Source of the DNA: Methanobacteriota archaeon
Lineage (GTDB): Archaea; Hydrothermarchaeota; Hydrothermarchaeia; Hydrothermarchaeales; JACRDW01
Length of the DNA stretch: 8,194 bases
Reading direction: 5' to 3'
NCBI GenBank assembly: GCA_016212785.1
Contig: JACRDW010000008.1
Location: 1-8,194 of the forward strand
The notes beneath the pieces are model-generated. The model saw nothing but the letters and a program-made list of their open reading frames with translations. It made no database searches and was not told the DNA's origin. Of this stretch, positions 7,904 through 8,194 are shown piece by piece. A program made the translations under genes and the position numbers. Within the stretch, counting starts at the first letter, position 1, and each line of letters starts with the position of its first letter.

Positions 7904-8194
7904 TTACTTAAAAAACTGCCCCTCGACCCTCAGGAGTCTTTTGTATAAATTCTCGACCTGATGCGTATCCAGCTTGCTCAGGAGGCTCAGCCTGTATTTT
8001 TCGTTTACCCTGATGCCCATCTGCTCCACATAGCGCTTCAGCTTCTTTGCAAGCTTGTGCCCCTCCCTGTCCGTATCTGTAAACAGAATTACCTCACTGC
8101 ATCTGCTGGCTATCCCTTCGCAGAGCTCGTAAAAAGGAGAAGAAGAGATATAGAAAAATTCTGCGTCTATGCCCAGGCAGCGAAGAGCCTCTTC
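7904..8194 (-). CDS. TOPRIM-domain protein, C-terminal part (gene runs off the window)
   Basis: Reading the minus strand from 8194, a frame stays open for 96 residues to a TAA at 7904-7906; the start lies beyond the window. The segment VILFTDTDREG (35-45 of the visible part) is the DxD motif of a TOPRIM domain, which binds Mg2+ in primases, topoisomerases and related nucleases. The glutamate motif expected earlier would be outside the window. The tail with VNEKYRLSLLSKLD (63-76) and VENLYKRLL recalls small archaeal TOPRIM proteins of the UPF0292 kind, which have no established function. A role in RNA or DNA cleavage is inference. A larger enzyme ending in this domain cannot be excluded. Confidence 0.75.
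   Translation of the reverse strand, partial: EEALRCLGIDAEFFYISSSPFYELCEGIASRCSEVILFTDTDREGHKLAKKLKRYVEQMGIRVNEKYRLSLLSKLDTHQVENLYKRLLRVEGQFFK

Overview
The window comes from an archaeon, most likely a euryarchaeal lineage. The evidence is an archaeal-type S-adenosylmethionine synthetase, TATA-box promoters lying close to start codons (leaderless or nearly leaderless genes), a DUF835/winged-helix regulator, a zinc-ribbon membrane protein with an emp24/GOLD-like domain, and a small TOPRIM protein of archaeal type. Alongside these are genes of bacterial style: a zinc-type adenylate kinase, a histidine kinase, a receiver protein, and a class I GAPDH. I cannot place the organism more precisely from sequence alone.

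Layout from left to right. Positions 1-231 (+) hold an unrecognised, lysine-rich and AT-rich ORF at the window edge. It converges with a zinc-ribbon/membrane protein (234-1016, -), which has its own TATA box. Upstream of that is a two-gene operon on the minus strand: a PLP-dependent DegT/EryC1-fold enzyme (2277-3266) followed 13 nt later by S-adenosylmethionine synthetase (1058-2263). Adenylate kinase (3358-3993, +) is divergent from the PLP gene and overlaps the 3' end of the histidine kinase by 17 nt.

Positions 3977-7721 (-) hold a run of four genes: bacterial-type GAPDH, a single-domain receiver, a Cys-cluster/DUF835/winged-helix protein, and a membrane histidine kinase. The last three are tightly coupled (ATGA and TTGA stop/start overlaps, each with a Shine-Dalgarno just upstream), so they probably act as one signalling module. 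The receiver lacks an output domain and the DUF835 protein carries a DNA-binding domain, which suggests a split output. The right edge holds the C-terminal part of a TOPRIM protein (7904-8194, -).

The most unusual signal is non-coding. A perfect 78-bp repeat lies immediately upstream of both gap (7729-7806) and the receiver gene (6500-6577), and ends with their ribosome binding sites. On the transcribed strand it can fold into a compact three-way junction whose closing stem abuts the AAAAGGAG Shine-Dalgarno. Ahead of the gap copy is a 12-bp perfect inverted repeat at the predicted transcription start. Ahead of the receiver copy are further hairpins and a second, near-identical Shine-Dalgarno leader in front of a possible 44-codon ORF. 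This looks like a shared cis-acting RNA or regulatory element linking a glycolytic gene to a two-component system, and I do not recognise it as a known class.
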